This document shows positions 61,501 to 64,000 of a DNA stretch of 64,000 nt, piece by piece. The stretch is from a bacterium (GTDB lineage Bacteria > 4484-113 > JAFGCY01). The stretch spans positions 1 through 64,000 of the forward strand of contig JADZFO010000021.1 of NCBI GenBank assembly GCA_020849855.1, in the 5' to 3' direction. The notes beneath the pieces are model-generated. The model searched no databases. It was not told the DNA's origin and saw nothing but the letters and a program-made list of their open reading frames with translations. The stretch's first letter is position 1, and the number at the start of each line of letters is the position of its first letter. The translations under genes were made by a program, and so were the position numbers.

Positions 61501-61740
61501 TTAGCCCTCGCCGCGCGCGCGGTCGATTGCGCCGGCGACGTCGCCCACCGTCTTGAACTTCTCAGTCTCTTCGTTGCTGAATTCAAGCTGGTAGCGCTCT
61601 TCGATGGCCATCATGAGATCAGCCAGATCCAGCGAGTCGGCACCGAGGTCGTCGGTGAAGCTGGATTCGGGCTTAATGTTGTCCGGATCGACTGAGAGCT
61701 TGCTGGCGATGATCTCGCGGATCTCGTCAAAAACGGCCAT
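61501..61740 (-). CDS. acpP: acyl carrier protein
   Basis: This small acidic protein carries growing fatty acids on a phosphopantetheine arm made from coenzyme A. The 79 residues match the family, with the attachment site in GADSLDLADLM at Ser36. I chose the ATG at 61740 (MAVFDEIREI) because it has GGGGGAAGAA at the right distance; an upstream ATG at 61755 would add five residues. rpmF precedes it by 74 bases on the same strand. Confidence 0.96.
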   Translation of the reverse strand: MAVFDEIREIIASKLSVDPDNIKPESSFTDDLGADSLDLADLMMAIEERYQLEFSNEETEKFKTVGDVAGAIDRARGEG

Positions 61741-61814
61741 CGGTTCTTCCCCCACAGTATTTATGGTGAGATAGAGCTTTACAGCCGGCAGCGCCTGCCG
61801 CCGGCATGGGCTGG

Positions 61815-62030
61815 CTACTGGTCGTCGCGCTGGCGCTTGACGCGCTCACGCTTGACCACCACCTGGCGGCCGGCGTACCAGCCGCAGGCCATGCAGGCAA
61901 AATGCGAGCGCTTCATCGCACCGCACTTCGGGCAGGTGCCGACCTCCGGAGCCGAAATCTGGCTCAGGAAGTTCTTGGCCCGCCGGCTGCGCGAATGACT
62001 GCGACAGATCTTGTATTTTGGAAGAGGCAT
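61815..62030 (-). CDS. rpmF: 50S ribosomal protein bL32
   Basis: The 71-residue protein has the bL32 hallmark of a zinc ribbon with Cys33, Cys36, Cys46 and Cys49 (CPKCGAMKRSHFACMAC), preceded by basic MPLPKYKICRSHSRSRRAKN. It starts behind AAAGGCGG. In many bacteria rpmF is followed by plsX and the fab genes before acpP; here acpP follows directly. Confidence 0.96.
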   Translation of the reverse strand: MPLPKYKICRSHSRSRRAKNFLSQISAPEVGTCPKCGAMKRSHFACMACGWYAGRQVVVKRERVKRQRDDQ

Positions 62031-62057
62031 AGCGTACCGCCTTTCTAGGGAAGGGGG

Positions 62058-62085
62058 ATTATAGGGTTTTCCGGCTTCCTGTCAA
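62058..62085 (-). promoter_or_regulatory. consensus sigma-70 promoter for rpmF-acpP
   Basis: On the minus strand, TTGACA (62080-62085) and TATAAT (62058-62063) are separated by 16 bases. It is the best match to the consensus in the window and lies 27 bases before the rpmF start. Confidence 0.85.
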
Positions 62086-62147
62086 CACTTGGCCCCTTCT
62101 CTCAGGCGCCCGCGGGGCCCTTCCGGAGGGCCTGCCGTAAAGCTGCG

Positions 62148-62176
62148 TTTACTTTTAACATACTTATACATATAAT
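62148..62176 (+). promoter_or_regulatory. sigma-70-type promoter with near-leaderless start
   Basis: TTTACT (62148-62153) and TATAAT (62171-62176) are 17 bases apart. The ATG of the barrel gene starts 11 bases after the -10 box, so the expected leader is only about five bases and no Shine-Dalgarno is present. Confidence 0.72.
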
Positions 62177-62187
62177 CAGTGCTTCGG

Positions 62188-64000
62188 ATGCGTCTAGGCT
62201 GGGCCACAGTTGTGTGCGCGTCCGCGGGGGCGGGGCTGCTGTTCATGGGCACAGCCCGGTCTGCTGCGGCTGCGGAATCGCGCGCCCGGGAGGTCCCCGC
62301 CGACAGCACCGCGCTGGAGGTCAGCCCCGGCAGCCTGGATGCATCAGGCCCCGGGCAGGACGGCCCGGCGCCCGGCGAAGATTCAACCTATGCCCCGGAA
62401 AGCTCGGTCTTTGAGCAGCTCCAGGCCGGCGGCGAATTCGACCCTGAACTGGCCCGCCGCGTGCTGGATGAGAGCGGCAGCCTGCTGGACGGCGTGTACC
62501 TGCCGGACGCGGCTGACCCGGCCCTGCTTGAAGAGCTGAGCCTGCGTTATGCCCTGCTGGCCGAGCTGGACCGCCGCATTGCCCAGGAGGACGCGCTGAA
62601 GATCAGCAGCGTGGCCCGCGGCGAGCGCGAGCCGGACAGCGCCGGCACCAGCCTTGGCGAGCTGGCCGCGGCCGGCCGTGAGCTGAGCAGCTCCGACCTG
62701 GCCCGCCTGGCGCAGCAGTCGCCGGGGCCGGGTGGCTACCGCTACTGGCGCGACGAGATCGGCGGCATGATGGCCCGCATCGATAGCTATCTGGTTGAGG
62801 TGGGCTGGGACAACAAGAAGCGCTCGGGCAAGTATGACCCGCTGATGAACGAGCTGCACAAGTCGGTCTTCCCTATTGAGGACCGCAAGGACTTCATCAG
62901 CCGCTATATCGACGGCGGCAACCAGGCCCGCGGCCTCTTTGAGGACGAGTGCGGCGACAAGGAATACAAGCGCCGCGAGTGGGACTTCAGCGGCGAGATC
63001 ACCTTCAACTCCGGCGAGGGCAGCTTCAACAAGGAAGAGCAGCAGGCCTTCAGCCTGGAGCAGCGCCTGAAGATGCCCTCTGGCAAGGAATTCAGCTTCT
63101 ATCAGCGCTATGACCTGGACCACAGCTATGTGGACTCCAGCACCCTGAGCATCGGTGGCGAGCAGAAGCTGCCGGACCTGCTTTGGAACGGCAAGCTGCG
63201 CCTGAAGGAAGAGTTCCGGCTTTACACCGACCGCAACGCCAGCTTCAACAACCGCCAGGACGGCCTGTTCCAGCTGGACTTCGACCCGAACTGGGCCGGC
63301 GGGCGCTGGAAGGCGGACATCGCCTACAAGTACAACATCAAGGAGTACGAGACCTTCTCGCCGCGCTCCTACCGCCAGAACCGCGCCAAGCTGAAGCTGG
63401 AGCACCAGTTCAGCAAGGACCTCAGCGCCAGCGTGCATGCCAGCAACGACGACTATACCTACAGCTTCGGCTCCAACCGCGGCAACACCAAGCGCGAGCT
63501 GGGCGGCGAGGCGCAGTGGCAGGTCAATGACCAGCTCAGCCTGAGCACCAGCGTTGAGCATGAGGAGAAGGAGTACGAGGTCCGCAAGAGCCGCGGTTAT
63601 GAGCAGGACCGCTGGGAGGCGGGCCTGCGCTGGCAGCCCGACCAGCAGAGCTCCATCGACCTGAACACGAGCCTGACGGACTATGACTCGCCCTTCAGCC
63701 CTGACCGCAACTATGAGGACCAGTCGCTGCGCCTGCGGGCCCAGCGCAGCTTCAGCCCGCGCTGGCAGGGCGATCTGAGCCTGAGCCGCCGCAGCAAGGT
63801 CTTTGACGTCGACCCCTTTAATGATGTGGATTCCGACAGCTTCGGCGCCGGCCTGAGCTACCGGCCCGACAAGGACTGGAGCTTCTATGTCAACCTGGCG
63901 GCGGACAGCTTTGATTACGCCAACCCCGACCGCGCCTATGACAACGAGCGCCTGAGCCTTGGCGCGTCCTACCGCCATGACGACTTCAGCGCCGGGGCGG
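62188..64000 (+). CDS. probable outer-membrane beta-barrel protein, 3' end outside the window
   Basis: The reading frame starts at ATG 62188 and is still open at the window's end (604 codons). A signal peptide (MRLGWATVVC..., cleavage near RSAAA) is followed by about 170 residues of Ala/Glu-rich helices. From about residue 265 the sequence alternates polar and hydrophobic residues in strand-length blocks joined by short turns (FSFYQRYDLDHSYVDSS, KLKLEHQFSKDLSASVHAS, LSTSVEHEEKEYEVRKS), the pattern of a large beta barrel. I cannot name the family. The N-terminal helical region before the barrel is unusual for a simple porin. Confidence 0.65.
   Translation, partial: MRLGWATVVCASAGAGLLFMGTARSAAAAESRAREVPADSTALEVSPGSLDASGPGQDGPAPGEDSTYAPESSVFEQLQAGGEFDPELARRVLDESGSLLDGVYLPDAADPALLEELSLRYALLAELDRRIAQEDALKISSVARGEREPDSAGTSLGELAAAGRELSSSDLARLAQQSPGPGGYRYWRDEIGGMMARIDSYLVEVGWDNKKRSGKYDPLMNELHKSVFPIEDRKDFISRYIDGGNQARGLFEDECGDKEYKRREWDFSGEITFNSGEGSFNKEEQQAFSLEQRLKMPSGKEFSFYQRYDLDHSYVDSSTLSIGGEQKLPDLLWNGKLRLKEEFRLYTDRNASFNNRQDGLFQLDFDPNWAGGRWKADIAYKYNIKEYETFSPRSYRQNRAKLKLEHQFSKDLSASVHASNDDYTYSFGSNRGNTKRELGGEAQWQVNDQLSLSTSVEHEEKEYEVRKSRGYEQDRWEAGLRWQPDQQSSIDLNTSLTDYDSPFSPDRNYEDQSLRLRAQRSFSPRWQGDLSLSRRSKVFDVDPFNDVDSDSFGAGLSYRPDKDWSFYVNLAADSFDYANPDRAYDNERLSLGASYRHDDFSAGA

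Noticed and set aside
62383-63978. 531-codon open frame antisense to the barrel gene
   Set aside because: Low-complexity Val/Ala/Gln shadow; the plus strand has promoter, signal peptide and strand-like repeats.
1-64000. CRISPR arrays, tRNA and rRNA genes, insertion sequences
   Set aside because: I found no regularly spaced repeats, no cloverleaf in the gaps and no transposase or integrase.

Overview
The window is a GC-rich stretch of chromosome from a diderm bacterium that I cannot place in a phylum. Most of what looks exported carries a type II signal peptide (lipobox), and there are secretin-like proteins and the start of a probable outer-membrane beta barrel, so an outer membrane is likely. 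Housekeeping genes (coaD, ppa, asnS, rpmF, acpP, tldD, thpR) are scattered among many secreted proteins that I cannot assign to a named function. There is no rRNA, tRNA, CRISPR array or obvious prophage or transposon.

Layout. 0-17 kb: an M32 carboxypeptidase; a 1.3-kDa-residue-scale secretin-like exported protein with a lipoprotein that shares its repeats; two small lipoproteins behind a LemA protein; an ECF sigma factor with a candidate membrane anti-sigma factor; coaD with a coiled-coil protein; an M30-like secreted metallopeptidase; and an AMIN/STN protein that resembles PilQ without its pore. 17-29 kb: five consecutive paralogous lipoproteins (one broken by a frameshift), each with a conserved N-terminal beta domain, a PKD domain and a propeller-like repeat region; ppa sits on the other strand among them. 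29-34 kb: a secreted subtilisin and three related two-helix membrane proteins, one translationally coupled to an antitoxin-like gene. 34-37 kb: asnS flanked by palindromic repeats, a small orphan gene and a hicBA remnant. 37-43 kb: a lipoprotein and two more members of the PKD lipoprotein family. 43-50 kb: tldD with two exported paralogues, a KimA-like permease, a membrane-anchored peroxiredoxin and a histone H1-like protein. 50-56 kb: a stand-alone B3/B4 editing-type domain, dodecin, membrane proteins and an ABC permease lacking an ATPase. 56-64 kb: a single-chain MmeI-type restriction-modification enzyme, thpR, a secreted propeller, acpP, rpmF and the barrel gene that runs off the end.

Two themes stand out. 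First, start sites fall into two classes. Some genes have a clear Shine-Dalgarno sequence and a -10 box tens of bases upstream. About sixteen others have no Shine-Dalgarno but a TANNNT-like hexamer ending only 5-11 bases before the start codon, as expected for leaderless mRNAs. Second, the window is dominated by expanded families of secreted or membrane proteins: seven PKD lipoproteins, four two-helix-module membrane proteins, three LPPGS lipoproteins and two exported proteins behind tldD. All functional statements come from reading motifs by eye; no database search was run.
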